A stretch of 64,000 nt of DNA from JBGRQA01 sp041725895. Lineage in GTDB: Bacteria; Bacteroidota; Bacteroidia; Bacteroidales; Marinifilaceae. Where the stretch lies: positions 186,001-250,000 of the forward strand of contig JBGRQA010000004.1 of the NCBI GenBank assembly GCA_041725895.1, read 5' to 3'. Position 1 is the stretch's first letter. Each line of letters opens with the position of its first letter. Shown in pieces: positions 50,198 through 59,639 of this stretch. Both the position numbers and the translations under genes were made by a program. The notes beneath the pieces are model-generated. The model saw only the letters and a program-made list of their open reading frames with translations, did not search any database and was not told the origin of the DNA.

Positions 50198-51088
50198 ATG
50201 AAGGCATACGTATTTCCCGGTCAGGGAGCCCAATTTGTGGGAATGGGTAAAGATCTTTACGAAAATTCCCCTCTGGCTAAAGAGCTTTTCGACAAAGCCA
50301 ATGAGATTTTAGGTTTCAACATTACTGAACTAATGTTTAATGGAACTGATGAAGATTTGAAGCAAACCAAAGTTACTCAGCCTGCTATTTTCCTGCACTC
50401 TGTGATTTTGGCCAAAACTTTAGGAGATGATTTCAAACCTGAAATGGTTGCAGGTCACTCTTTGGGTGAATTCTCTGCTTTGGTAGCCAATGGCGCCCTT
50501 TCTTTCGAAGATGGTTTGAAACTAGTTTCTCAACGTGCAATGGCTATGCAAAAAGCCTGTGAAATTGAACCATCAACAATGGCTGCTATTATTGGACTGG
50601 CTGACGAAGTAGTGGAAGCAACTTGTGCCGAAATCGAAGAGGTTGTAGTTCCAGCTAACTTTAACTGCCCAGGTCAATTGGTGATTTCCGGAAGCATGAA
50701 AGGAATTGAAATTGCCTGCGAGAAATTGAAGGAGAAAGGTGCCAAACGTGCATTGCCCCTTAAAGTAGGTGGAGCTTTCCACTCTCCTTTGATGGAGCCT
50801 GCTCGTGTAGAGCTGGAAGAAGCAATTAACAATACTACTTTCGCCCAACCCACATGTCCTGTTTACCAGAATGTTGATGCAAAACCAGTTTCTGATCCTG
50901 AAGTGATTAAAAAGAACCTGGTAGCTCAGTTAACTGCTCCTGTACGTTGGACTCAAATCATGCAGAACATGATTGCTGACGGTGCTAGCTCATTCACCGA
51001 AGTTGGTCCTGGTAAGGTTATTCAAGGATTGGTAAAAAAGGTGGATCGTAAGATGGAAACCGCTGGTATTGATTCTTTCCAGGGATAA
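50198..51088 (+). CDS. fabD: FabD, malonyl-CoA:ACP transacylase
   Basis: A 296-residue enzyme from ATG 50198, where MKAYVFPGQGAQFVGMG begins. An earlier in-frame start at 50177 adds only basic residues. The nucleophile elbow GHSLGEFSA (catalytic Ser), the QRAMAMQKA segment with its Gln/Arg, and AFHSPLMEPA with the catalytic His are all present. It charges acyl carrier protein with malonate for fatty acid synthesis. It is monocistronic, with a strong terminator. Confidence 0.96.
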   Translation: MKAYVFPGQGAQFVGMGKDLYENSPLAKELFDKANEILGFNITELMFNGTDEDLKQTKVTQPAIFLHSVILAKTLGDDFKPEMVAGHSLGEFSALVANGALSFEDGLKLVSQRAMAMQKACEIEPSTMAAIIGLADEVVEATCAEIEEVVVPANFNCPGQLVISGSMKGIEIACEKLKEKGAKRALPLKVGGAFHSPLMEPARVELEEAINNTTFAQPTCPVYQNVDAKPVSDPEVIKKNLVAQLTAPVRWTQIMQNMIADGASSFTEVGPGKVIQGLVKKVDRKMETAGIDSFQG

Positions 51089-51109
51089 AACACAGCCAAA
51101 CGAATATAG

Positions 51110-51139
51110 AAAATGGTGTCAGTTGCATGACACCATTTT
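51110..51139 (+). terminator. fabD terminator
   Basis: AAAATGGTGTCA (51110-51121) pairs with TGACACCATTTT (51128-51139), 12 bp with a 6-base loop, followed by a T-run. Confidence 0.92.
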
Positions 51140-51239
51140 TTTTTCTCCTATGAGAATTAAATCAGATTCAGAACTAAAAGTAAAGATACCCCTAAGCTTA
51201 AGAAAAAGGGAAGGCACTCCAAAAATAGCAATCGTCCAC

Positions 51240-51443
51240 TTATGATTTGGAAAACTTTCGAATCAAACGTTGAATGCGCACGTTCACCCAGGAAACAATA
51301 CTCTTCTGAATTAATTTTTCAGGACTCCAGCTGGTTTTTGTATCCAACCAACAATATTCCAACTTATAAGCCGCCAAATCCTTTTCTAATTTTAAACGGT
51401 ATTTTTCAGTTTCAATATCCCGAAATGAACGAAACTTTTTCAT
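51240..51443 (-). CDS. Small basic protein, third gene of the YtxH/holin-like cluster
   Basis: A 67-residue Lys/Arg/Trp-rich soluble protein (KKFRSFRDIETEKYRLKLEK, later SWSPEKLIQKSIVSW). It lies about 110 bp below the holin-like gene on the same strand. I recall comparable small proteins (DUF6327-like) at this place in Bacteroidota clusters of YtxH and holin-like genes, but cannot confirm the family. Function unknown. Confidence 0.55.
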   Translation of the reverse strand: MKKFRSFRDIETEKYRLKLEKDLAAYKLEYCWLDTKTSWSPEKLIQKSIVSWVNVRIQRLIRKFSKS

Positions 51444-51553
51444 GTTTTTGCATTTAATTCAATCACAAATATTTAGAAACCGTCAAGATTATTATCATCT
51501 GAAAGGTTCCATACATTTATTTTATCCAATTCGATAGGCTCTTTGCATCCTTC

Positions 51554-51910
51554 CTATTCTTTATCTTTCCTTTGAAGTAGGAAAAAGGAAAAATATTTTA
51601 TCAAGGGTCTCTCGACAAGCGGTCTCCTCAACAAATAAACCATAAAGAACAGAAAAACAAAAACAGCAGCCATTACCATATATCCCATCACTCCATTCTC
51701 CAAAAGCCCACCTACCCAAATGGCAGCTCCCAGACCCAGAAAGAAAAGGGCCAACAGGCCCACAAACAACAAAACAGAGGCAAAGAATAAGGCTACAACC
51801 ATTCTCATAAGCTTTTCGAAGCCCACAAGCTTAAAATATTCAACATTCGCATCGAAGTACTCTCGAAAAAGCTTTTTGAATTGGTTTATCTGATCAGGTA
51901 CGTTTTCCAA
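51554..51910 (-). CDS. Phage-holin-superfamily-like membrane protein
   Basis: A 118-residue protein with two close transmembrane helices (about 35-60 and 64-92) between a helical N terminus and a basic C-terminal tail. The layout matches the DUF1469/holin_3_6 group of chromosomally encoded envelope proteins, which often occur next to YtxH genes in Bacteroidota. A lytic role is unlikely in this setting. It lies 46 bp downstream of the YtxH gene. Confidence 0.65.
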   Translation of the reverse strand: MENVPDQINQFKKLFREYFDANVEYFKLVGFEKLMRMVVALFFASVLLFVGLLALFFLGLGAAIWVGGLLENGVMGYMVMAAVFVFLFFMVYLLRRPLVERPLIKYFSFFLLQRKDKE

Positions 51911-51956
51911 TAGCGTAAGATTTTAACTAAATGATTTCAAATAGAATTCAACAAAA

Positions 51957-52241
51957 TTAAGCTTCAGTTTTCTGTTCAGTCTCTTGTCCGTCATGATGAA
52001 CATATTTTCTGAACTCTTCTAATTTCTTCTCCAACTCCTGAATCATATCATCCATTTTTACCTTCATCTTATCGACATTCTTGTCGAAAGAAACCTCAAA
52101 CTCATCGGCCTTTTCTTTGGCCTTGGCCCGAATCTTTTCCCGAGTTACTTCCCCTTTTTCGGGAGCAAACAGAATTCCTAATCCTGCTCCTACAATTGTT
52201 CCAGCAAGCAAAGCTGCAATAACACCACCAGTATTTCCCAT
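51957..52241 (-). CDS. YtxH-domain protein
   Basis: A 94-residue protein from ATG 52241 (MGNTGGVIAALLAGTIVGAG); an in-frame start at 52268 has less support. A glycine-rich N-terminal helix (GLGILFAPEKGEVTREKIR), typical of YtxH proteins, is followed by a long coiled coil with alternating Lys and Glu. YtxH proteins are stress-induced membrane-associated proteins of unclear function. It is the first gene of the three-gene cluster. Confidence 0.8.
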   Translation of the reverse strand: MGNTGGVIAALLAGTIVGAGLGILFAPEKGEVTREKIRAKAKEKADEFEVSFDKNVDKMKVKMDDMIQELEKKLEEFRKYVHHDGQETEQKTEA

Positions 52242-52393
52242 AACTTTAAAATTTAAACAATAAAACAAAACGACATAACGATAACCATAATACCGTAAAA
52301 GGCAAGGTCTTACATAAAGTTATGAAATTTCCCGATCTAAGTCAATTCTTTCTTTGCCCAGAATTAAACTTTCTTTACTCAATACCATAAAAA

Positions 52394-52424
52394 AAGGGTA
52401 CCCCTCCTTATTTGGGGTACCCTT
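52394..52424. terminator. Hairpin terminator downstream of the REC-PPDK gene
   Basis: AAGGGTACCCC (52394-52404) pairs perfectly with GGGGTACCCTT (52414-52424) around a 9-base loop. An A-run precedes it on the plus strand, giving a U-tract on the minus strand, about 53 bp beyond the stop codon at 52477. Confidence 0.85.
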
Positions 52425-52476
52425 AACTATCTTTTTTGAGCTTGAACTATTTAGGAAAATCTCCCAAGTCAAATAA

Positions 52477-55452
52477 TTACATATGTGTGATTACGGCTGT
52501 TTGATTTTTGCCGTCCATTAACACTTTCATTGGCTCGTTAAAACGCACATGTTTGAAGTAATGGATTTGCTCGACCAATTCCTGTTGCTCCAAAATTTCA
52601 GTCTTGAAACAAGAATCCTCAGAATTGGGCTGCACAGAAAAATATCCAACATTCATTGAAGTTACATTGTGGAAGAAGTGCGATCCTAAAGAAGCATCCA
52701 GTGGGAAATCCTCTAGTCCTTGTTCCACAATTACCTTTGCATTGGAAATTTGAGACCAGAGAACGGGGATTCCAGTAAATTTGTCACGAGTACCCCATCT
52801 ACCGGGACCAACAAGAATATACTGTCGATCCTGCTCCTTCAGTTTTTGATTCAAAAGACCAATTTCATCAGCCATCTCCTCTGTTTTGGTACGATCGAAC
52901 TTGTCAACATCCAGGTAGATAATATCCCGAATGTGATTCAATTCGCCATTCCCCATTCCTTTTGTTGCAAGCAATACCATTTTGCTTCGATCCACTTCAT
53001 TCATATTGATCTCCACACTCATCTCCTGACGGATCAAAGGCTTAATCTGCAGCAAATGGAAAGTAGGCAATCCTTCTTTTCCTTTGGACAGGTCAACCGA
53101 AAATTCGATTTCAACCGGAGCTCCCATGGCTTGTTTGAAGATATTCAACACTACACTCAAAGCATGAGCGACAGGCACCTGATTGTATTTCAAAATATTG
53201 GTAAAATCAACCACACGTGGACCTCGTAAACTTAAATCCGGTTCCAATCGATCGTTCTGGTAATCGTAAACCGATGCACAGTGAAGTAAATTACCGTCTT
53301 TTTCAGCCTCTACAAGGTCATATTTCGAAAGGGCTGCATCTTCTCCATCCTTCTCCAAAGAAATCTCATCCTTCTCCATATCAATGGCGTAAAAGTGCCT
53401 CTGCGAATCTTTAATTTGATCCTCGATGGAAGCCAATTGCAATTTGGGATGTTGAGGACAAAAGCGATGTGTTTTTTCACCCCCCACAACATATTTCCCC
53501 AAACCAACTCCTATTACCGCAAAGCCATCTTCCGGTTTCATGTAGGAAAAAGGATAATAGTTATAGGATTGAGCTACCCCACTAATGTTGGGATAGTACT
53601 TCCCATTGTATTCCTGACCAACCACTTCCTGAAGAATAACGGCCATTTTCTCCTCCTCAATTTTATAATCTACAGCATTGAAGTAGGCCTGGGCTTCCTT
53701 GGTAAAAATAGATGCATAAACCAGTTTAATGGCTGTTACCAATTGTTGGTACCGCACTTCGATATCAGCATGGTTATTGGGAACAAGGTAGGTCGCATAT
53801 ACCCCTGCAAAAGGTTGTGTCAGCGAATCCTCAAAAAGCCCTGAAGAACGAACAGCCAGAGGCTTTTTCATACCCTCCAGATATTGATGCAATTTCTTGC
53901 ACAACTTATCGGGCAATTCGGATTTTAGAAACAGTTCTTTAACCTTATCGTAATCCTTATCAATGTATATTTGATCGTAAAGTTGATTCTTCTCAATAAA
54001 GTTATCGTATTCCTCTACACCAATAATAGCAGTTTTGGGAATCGAAATATTGATGTCCTTAATTAGCTTCTTGAAGTAGATATTCTCGATAAAGTTACTT
54101 AAGAAAGCCAATCCCCGTCCTTTTCCTCCCAGAGAGCCTTTTCCCATACGAACAATGTAGTGGCTGGAATTGGCAATATTGGGACGGAATTTAATGATCC
54201 GACCACGTAATTGCTTGATACGGGAAGCTTCGAATACATCCAAACAGAATTGACGCAACTCCTTCACCGATTTGAAATCTTCAATTTGGTAGCGGCGCAG
54301 TTTTTTAGCCACATTGATTTCTCCCCGAGCCATTAGCCAGGTAGAGATTCCATTTCGTTTACTATGGAAAAGCAGCGACTCATCGGGAATATACTTTAAT
54401 TTTTCTTCGAATTCCTCCATGGATTTGGCCACGGCCACTCGCGTACCACTCTGGTTCCTAAAAACGAAATCGCCAAAACCTAACTTAGTATAGATAAAAT
54501 TGTAAATATCCAAAGCCAGGGTATCCGAATTCTTATTAATAAAGTCAGAGTCAACCTGCATCGCACGGATGGCATTATCCGTATCATGCGACTGCATCAG
54601 GCAGGGAATTCTCATCTCCTTGCTTTGCACATACTTGATCAAATCCACACCTGAATCATCATCCAATTTCCCATCCCGGGCAAAACGAACGTCTGAAATA
54701 ACACACAAAAGATTCTCCAGGTAATTGTCCACCACCTCAACAGCATCCTCATAGGAACTCACCAGAATCACCTTAGGACGTGCTCTCATTTTAAGGATTT
54801 TGTGCAATTCGTCAATATTTCCTTCATCGGCGATCACCTTTTGGGTTTGGGTCATCACCGAAATGTAGAGCAGTGGTAGATAGCGCGAATAGTATTTGAC
54901 CGAATCCTCAACAAGAAGAATTACCCTTACATCTCCCACTTTTGTATCGGGCTTGAGGTTCATTTTATCCTCAATGTATTTGGTCATGGCCATAAAAATC
55001 TTAGTGGATCCATTCCAAACAAATACCCGGTCGATATTGTTCTTAATTTTATCCGCTGCCTTGTCGAAATAAGCCAGGTCACTATTGTTATTGACCAAAA
55101 CCAATACAGGAATTTCGGGATTGAATCGTTTGATCTCCTGACTCAATTCCAGTGGTCCTTCTTTATCCAAACCAGCCATTAGAATTACCACATCAAAATG
55201 GCGCTCCTTCAATGCTTCAATGGCCTCTTCATTGGTAGCCACACTGGTAAAACGTGGAGCGGCATATAAATTAAGCTGCAAATACTCCCCAACGATTTTA
55301 TCCGAAAACTGACCTTCCCTCACTATGGTGTAGGAATCATAATAGGTTGCAACAAGAAGGATCTCCTTTACTTTAAAGGGCATTAATTCCTGAAAAATAT
55401 CCCGGTCGCTTTTCTTTCTTTTATAAATTTTGGAAATCGAAATCTCTTCCAT
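52477..55452 (-). CDS. Two receiver-like domains fused to a PEP/pyruvate-binding (PPDK_N) domain
   Basis: A 991-residue cytosolic protein. Residues 28-150 and 168-330 each read as a REC-like alpha/beta domain (ILLVATYYDSYTIVREGQF ... VVILMAGLDKEGP; VILLVEDSVKYYSRYLPLL ... LCVISDVRFARDG). From about 430 comes an ATP-grasp of the PPDK/PEP-synthase type, with GKGSLGGKGRGLAFLSNFI and LAVRSSGLFEDSLTQPFAGVY. I see neither the swivelling phosphohistidine domain nor the PEP-binding barrel of true PEP synthase, so it cannot run the full reaction alone. The C-terminal part has VGPGRWGTRDKFTGIPVLW. It may be a phosphotransfer or sensory protein. A likely terminator follows at 52394. Confidence 0.8.
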   Translation of the reverse strand: MEEISISKIYKRKKSDRDIFQELMPFKVKEILLVATYYDSYTIVREGQFSDKIVGEYLQLNLYAAPRFTSVATNEEAIEALKERHFDVVILMAGLDKEGPLELSQEIKRFNPEIPVLVLVNNNSDLAYFDKAADKIKNNIDRVFVWNGSTKIFMAMTKYIEDKMNLKPDTKVGDVRVILLVEDSVKYYSRYLPLLYISVMTQTQKVIADEGNIDELHKILKMRARPKVILVSSYEDAVEVVDNYLENLLCVISDVRFARDGKLDDDSGVDLIKYVQSKEMRIPCLMQSHDTDNAIRAMQVDSDFINKNSDTLALDIYNFIYTKLGFGDFVFRNQSGTRVAVAKSMEEFEEKLKYIPDESLLFHSKRNGISTWLMARGEINVAKKLRRYQIEDFKSVKELRQFCLDVFEASRIKQLRGRIIKFRPNIANSSHYIVRMGKGSLGGKGRGLAFLSNFIENIYFKKLIKDINISIPKTAIIGVEEYDNFIEKNQLYDQIYIDKDYDKVKELFLKSELPDKLCKKLHQYLEGMKKPLAVRSSGLFEDSLTQPFAGVYATYLVPNNHADIEVRYQQLVTAIKLVYASIFTKEAQAYFNAVDYKIEEEKMAVILQEVVGQEYNGKYYPNISGVAQSYNYYPFSYMKPEDGFAVIGVGLGKYVVGGEKTHRFCPQHPKLQLASIEDQIKDSQRHFYAIDMEKDEISLEKDGEDAALSKYDLVEAEKDGNLLHCASVYDYQNDRLEPDLSLRGPRVVDFTNILKYNQVPVAHALSVVLNIFKQAMGAPVEIEFSVDLSKGKEGLPTFHLLQIKPLIRQEMSVEINMNEVDRSKMVLLATKGMGNGELNHIRDIIYLDVDKFDRTKTEEMADEIGLLNQKLKEQDRQYILVGPGRWGTRDKFTGIPVLWSQISNAKVIVEQGLEDFPLDASLGSHFFHNVTSMNVGYFSVQPNSEDSCFKTEILEQQELVEQIHYFKHVRFNEPMKVLMDGKNQTAVITHM

Positions 55453-55665
55453 AATTATCCTGCTAATTTTTTATGAAATAGAAATCAAAAACTTCTATTT
55501 CTATCCGTTAGTAGTTTACGTTTTGAATGCGTAAAAGATGAAACAAACATGAGAATTATTACGCTCAAAAACAAACCGGAATGGTGTTTCAACCGTTTTT
55601 TTTATCCGGTTGCAATCGATTCCAGAATAATCCTAAATTTAGCAATAAAAATCATTCAAAAACAA

Positions 55666-55688
55666 AGAGGGAACCAATGGTTCCCTCT
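55666..55688 (-). terminator. korAB terminator
   Basis: AGAGGGAACCA (55666-55676) pairs with TGGTTCCCTCT (55678-55688); with a realistic loop the stem is about 10 bp. On the minus strand it is followed by TTTGTTTTTG. It lies 32 bp beyond the korB stop. Confidence 0.8.
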
Positions 55689-55719
55689 AATATATATTTA
55701 TCCGATTCCTTTTGAAAAT

Positions 55720-56760
55720 CTATTCAACTTCCCATGTATCGCCACTATTTAACAGATCATCCATACATTTGATGGAAGAACGTTCCTGAACAGCTTCAAT
55801 TTGGGTCATCATTTTTTCCTCATAGGATGGTGCTTTCACATCACGGATAACACCCAGTGCAACCGGATACTCCGGGTAACTCATATTGGACAACATCCAA
55901 TGCATGTGCGGACTTGGTTCATGAGCATCATGGATCAACAAATCGTCTTCCGTGATACCATGTTCTCCAATGGTAACCACAACCAATTTGCCGCCCCCAC
56001 TCAAAACAAGACCTTTGTCACGATTTTTACCGAAAATCATTCTTTCTCCGTGACGCAAAATGATTTGATTGTCGTCCTTGGTCTCCTTATCTGTAATGGC
56101 CGCAAATGTTCCATCGTTATAGATTACACAATTCTGCAATACCTCAACAATAGAAGTTCCACGATGCTTGGATGCTTCTTCCAGAACTTCTGCGGTTAAC
56201 TTGATACTGGTATCGATAGAACGTGCATAGAATTTTCCCTGTGCACCCAAAGCCAGTTCTGCTGGATGAAAAGGTTGCTCAATGGTTCCAAAAGGTGACG
56301 TTTTGGTTACTTTCCCCTGCTTGGTAGTTGGTGAATACTGTCCCTTGGTCAATCCATAAATCTCATTGTTGAACAACAGAATGGTCATGTCGATATTTCT
56401 GCGTACAGCATGAATAAAATGGTTACCACCAATAGCCAAAGCATCACCATCACCGGATACCTGTAGAATTTCCAAATCAGGATTCGCACTCTTCGCTCCG
56501 GAAGCGATAGCTGCAGCTCTACCATGAATGGAGTGGAAACCATAGGTATTCATATAGTATGGGAAACGAGAAGAACATCCGATACCGGAAATAACGGCAA
56601 ATTTCTCTCTTGGAATTCCCAGTTCAGCCATTGCTTTTTGAACCGAATTTAATATACCATGATCGCCACAACCCGGGCACCAGCGAACTTCCTGATCGCT
56701 CTTAAAATCTTTGGGAGTTAATTTAACTGCCGACTGTGTATTTAATACTGTATCTGCCAT
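55720..56760 (-). CDS. korB: KorB, beta subunit of 2-oxoglutarate (2-oxoacid):ferredoxin oxidoreductase
   Basis: A 346-residue thiamine-diphosphate subunit. Cluster cysteines are at Cys28 and Cys31 (RWCPGCGDHGIL) and in GIGCSSRFPYYMNTYG. The TPP motif is SGDGDALAIGGNHFIHAVRRN with the downstream Asn in LLFNNEIYGLTKGQYSP. The HSIHGRAAAIASGAK segment is characteristic of KorB rather than PorB. It lies 2 bp after korA. The pair oxidises 2-oxoglutarate to succinyl-CoA with reduction of ferredoxin. Confidence 0.93.
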   Translation of the reverse strand: MADTVLNTQSAVKLTPKDFKSDQEVRWCPGCGDHGILNSVQKAMAELGIPREKFAVISGIGCSSRFPYYMNTYGFHSIHGRAAAIASGAKSANPDLEILQVSGDGDALAIGGNHFIHAVRRNIDMTILLFNNEIYGLTKGQYSPTTKQGKVTKTSPFGTIEQPFHPAELALGAQGKFYARSIDTSIKLTAEVLEEASKHRGTSIVEVLQNCVIYNDGTFAAITDKETKDDNQIILRHGERMIFGKNRDKGLVLSGGGKLVVVTIGEHGITEDDLLIHDAHEPSPHMHWMLSNMSYPEYPVALGVIRDVKAPSYEEKMMTQIEAVQERSSIKCMDDLLNSGDTWEVE

Positions 56761-56762
56761 GG

Positions 56763-58607
56763 CTATTTCTCCTCCAGTAATTGATTAAATTTATCTTTCA
56801 ATTCCACTACAGTAAAGGGTAATCCCTGCAACTTGTTGTATTGCTCATATTTAAACTCCTGCAAAGAACTTTTCAGGTACTCTGCAAATTGACCGTCATT
56901 CAATTCACAAACGATCAATTTTTTGTATCGTTTAAATACCTCTCGTGTATTCTTAGGTAGTGGGAAAATATAATTGAAATGCGCTAAGGCGATACTTTTA
57001 CCTTCTTTTTGCAATTCTCGTACGGCAGTTGTCAGGTGCCCCTGGGTGCCACCCCATCCAATAACCAGAACATCAGCCTCTTCGTCTCCTCTCACAGTAA
57101 GCTCAGGAATAAAATTGGCTACACGGCGAATTTTCTCGGCACGTAAATCACTCATCACCTGGTGATTCTCAGGAATGTAAGATACGGTTCCGGTTACATC
57201 CATCTTCTCCAAACCACCAATACGATGCTCCAATCCCTTCATTCCCGGGATAGCCCATTTCCGACTCAACTTTTCAATATCACGGGCATAGGGTTGATAT
57301 TCCTCTCCTTCTTTGGCCAAAGGAACCTCAATTGGAGACATTTCAGCCATTTTAGGAATACGCCAAGGTTCAGCACCATTGGCCAAAAATCCGTCGGTCA
57401 ATAAAATAACCGGAGTCATGTGCTCCAAGGCAATCTTACTTGCTTCGTAAGCGTAATTAAAACAGTTGGATGGTGTACTTGCCGCGATTACAGGAAGTGG
57501 ACACTCTCCACTTCGTCCATGAATGGCCTGTAGTAAATCCGATTGTTCAGTTTTGGTTGGCAAACCAGTAGATGGTCCTCCACGCTGTACATTCACAATT
57601 ACCAGAGGCAATTCGGTCATCACAGCCAAACCGGCAGCTTCTGTTTTCAAAGCCAAACCAGGTCCTGAAGTGGTAGTCACTGCAAAGTTTCCAGCAAAAC
57701 TAGCACCAATAGCAGTACAGATTCCAGCAATTTCGTCCTCTGCCTGGAATGTTTTCACCCCCAAATCCTTTCGGGCAGCCAGTTCCTGAAGAATTTCGGT
57801 AGCAGGGGTAATTGGATACGAACCACAGAAAAGAGGCAAACCAGCTTTCTCTGCAGCTGCAATCAATCCCCAGGCGGTAGCCTTGTTTCCGGTAATATTC
57901 CGATAGGTTCCCTTCTTAATTTTAGCCGGAGCTACACTATAATTGTAAGCCAAAGCCTCAATAGTTTTAGCAAAATTGTATCCGGCACGTAGTACCTTCT
58001 TATTGGCCTCAACTACCAAAGGAGCTTTTTTAAACTTGGTTTCAATAAACTCTTCGGTATGGTCCAGCGGACGGTCGAACATCCAGTATACCATACCAAG
58101 CGTAAACATATTTTTGCTTCGCAAAATACTCTTCTGATCCAAGCCAGAATCTTTCAAGCACTCCTTGGTAAGAGAGGTTACTTTCGCCTTGATCAGGTTG
58201 TAATCTGCCAACTTTTCATCCTGAAGAGGATCTTCATCGTATCCGGCCTTGGCCAGATTTCGATCAGTAAAGCTGTCTTCGTTAACAATGATGGTCCCGC
58301 TTGCTTTCACCCACTTTAAATTGGCTTTTAGGGCAGCCGGATTCATTGCGACCAATACATCCGCGTAATCACCCGGAGTGTTTACCTCCGTATGACCAAA
58401 ATGCAATTGAAATCCGGATACACCACCTACAGTTCCTTGTGGTGCACGAATTTCGGCTGGGTAATCCGGAAAGGTTGCCACATCATTTCCGAATAGAGCG
58501 GAAGTATCGGAAAACTGAGTTCCTGTAAGCTGCATTCCATCTCCGGAATCACCAGAGAACCGAATCACAACTTCTTCCTTTACAATGACTTTTGTCTTTT
58601 GACTCAT
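56763..58607 (-). CDS. korA: KorA, fused gamma/alpha subunit of 2-oxoacid:ferredoxin oxidoreductase
   Basis: A 614-residue subunit. The gamma domain is at residues 1-190 (VVIRFSGDSGDGMQLTGTQF ... ATFPDYPAEIRAPQGTVGGV), and the alpha domain after about 235 (GLIAAAEKAGLPLFCGSYPITPATEIL, then AEDEIAGICTAIGASFAG, GPGLALKTEAAGLAVMTELP, PSTGLPTKTEQSDLL). The fused KorA of this kind is typical of Bacteroidota and Actinobacteria. The enzyme is oxygen-sensitive, and the gene is preceded by a promoter with palindromic sites at its start. Confidence 0.93.
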   Translation of the reverse strand: MSQKTKVIVKEEVVIRFSGDSGDGMQLTGTQFSDTSALFGNDVATFPDYPAEIRAPQGTVGGVSGFQLHFGHTEVNTPGDYADVLVAMNPAALKANLKWVKASGTIIVNEDSFTDRNLAKAGYDEDPLQDEKLADYNLIKAKVTSLTKECLKDSGLDQKSILRSKNMFTLGMVYWMFDRPLDHTEEFIETKFKKAPLVVEANKKVLRAGYNFAKTIEALAYNYSVAPAKIKKGTYRNITGNKATAWGLIAAAEKAGLPLFCGSYPITPATEILQELAARKDLGVKTFQAEDEIAGICTAIGASFAGNFAVTTTSGPGLALKTEAAGLAVMTELPLVIVNVQRGGPSTGLPTKTEQSDLLQAIHGRSGECPLPVIAASTPSNCFNYAYEASKIALEHMTPVILLTDGFLANGAEPWRIPKMAEMSPIEVPLAKEGEEYQPYARDIEKLSRKWAIPGMKGLEHRIGGLEKMDVTGTVSYIPENHQVMSDLRAEKIRRVANFIPELTVRGDEEADVLVIGWGGTQGHLTTAVRELQKEGKSIALAHFNYIFPLPKNTREVFKRYKKLIVCELNDGQFAEYLKSSLQEFKYEQYNKLQGLPFTVVELKDKFNQLLEEK

Positions 58608-58665
58608 GACTGTTTGAATTAACCTAAAATTTAATTCTTTCGTTAGTATTAAGGTTCTATTATAT

Positions 58666-58704
58666 GTTATATAACAATGTTGTTAAACAATCATGTTATT
58701 TAAC
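58666..58704 (-). promoter_or_regulatory. Triple palindromic operator-like site in the korAB leader
   Basis: Three related short palindromes lie in a row: GTTATATAAC (58666-58675), TTGTTAAACAA (about 58680-58690) and GTTATTTAAC (58695-58704), with centres spaced about 14.5 bp apart. They lie just downstream of the predicted transcription start of korAB, where a bound dimer would block the polymerase. Which regulator might bind is not visible from this window. Confidence 0.5.
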
Positions 58705-58709
58705 ATGAG

Positions 58710-58739
58710 TAAAGGTAGCGGTTTCGCAATATCAGGCAA
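58710..58739 (-). promoter_or_regulatory. Candidate korAB promoter
   Basis: On the minus strand TTG (58739-58737), 19 bp, then TACCTTTA (58717-58710) approximate the TTTG/TAnnTTTG consensus. The start of transcription would be near 58704, at the edge of the palindromic site. Confidence 0.5.
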
Positions 58740-59303
58740 GAAAAAAAAACAATTTTTACTTACTTTTTGCAAACGATTGTAAAGCAAAAAGTTAGCAATA
58801 GGTTATGTATAAAAAAACAGCTGATAATAAGTTGATTAAGTCCAAATAAGAAGGAAAAAAAGGAAAGAAACGCCAATTTTTTGCCGTTTCTTCGAAAAAT
58901 GCTTCAATATTATTAGTCAAAAAAAAGGTCGAGGATGATCAATATTCACTCCACTCCATTTTCCTTCTCACAAAATTTCCACCAACCGTTTTCACTACCC
59001 AACTATTTGATTTGTAAAACTTAACTAATTCCAGGAAATCATTCCCAAATCAATTATCCAAAACAATTTGTTTTGATTTATTCTAAATAAATACATTGTA
59101 TTTAACGAACTTATGGATTGTATATTTAGTGAAGAATGAAATTTAAGGGAGGTAATTATGTTGTTTTTAAGGGCTCTTTTCGAAACCAAAGCTAAACCGA
59201 AGCTACACCATATTCAATAACCATATCTATTTTGTAAAACAATGTCGAATGTTGAGCATACATAAAAATAGACTTAAATAAAAAATACAATATATACGTA
59301 GTA
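58740..59303. other. AT-rich gene-free stretch upstream of korA
   Basis: About 560 bp with no open reading frame that looks like a protein and no clear repeat. It contains several A-runs (for example around 58741-58749 and 58819-58825) and one AAAAAAGG purine-rich segment. I see nothing further in it. Confidence 0.4.
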
Positions 59304-59639
59304 TTGACTTCTTTAAAAAACTTACAGAAATTGCTTACAACAAAACGGAAAACAATTGGACCATTACCAGGAATACAGACAGAAAATCTGAATCGCATTG
59401 TCTTTAACATTAAGCAAAGTTTTCCCAAACAACACAGAGGCACTTATACTATTTGCTCGACATATATTCTGGTGGATGGCCTCCCACCATATAAAGAAAG
59501 CCAAAGGTTCTTTGACATACTGGAATTAAAGGCAAAAAAATATATAATCCTTGCTCCTGTGGTCAATGGAGTACAGGAGCAGGGACATTTGTTCCTAAAA
59601 CTCGGTTTTGACCTCAATTTATGCACAACAAATCCTTGA
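59304..59639 (+). CDS. Possible small protein without an ATG start, perhaps a remnant
   Basis: An open frame of 111 residues beginning at TTG 59304, with no internal Met and an in-frame stop at 59253. The sequence looks globular (YILVDGLPPYKESQRFFDIL, KKYIILAPVVNGVQEQGHLF). It is flanked by AT-rich DNA with no Bacteroidota promoter that I can find. It may be a real small gene using TTG, or the 3' part of a broken gene. No family recognised. The following 59640-59838 holds nothing visible. Confidence 0.25.
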   Translation: MTSLKNLQKLLTTKRKTIGPLPGIQTENLNRIVFNIKQSFPKQHRGTYTICSTYILVDGLPPYKESQRFFDILELKAKKYIILAPVVNGVQEQGHLFLKLGFDLNLCTTNP

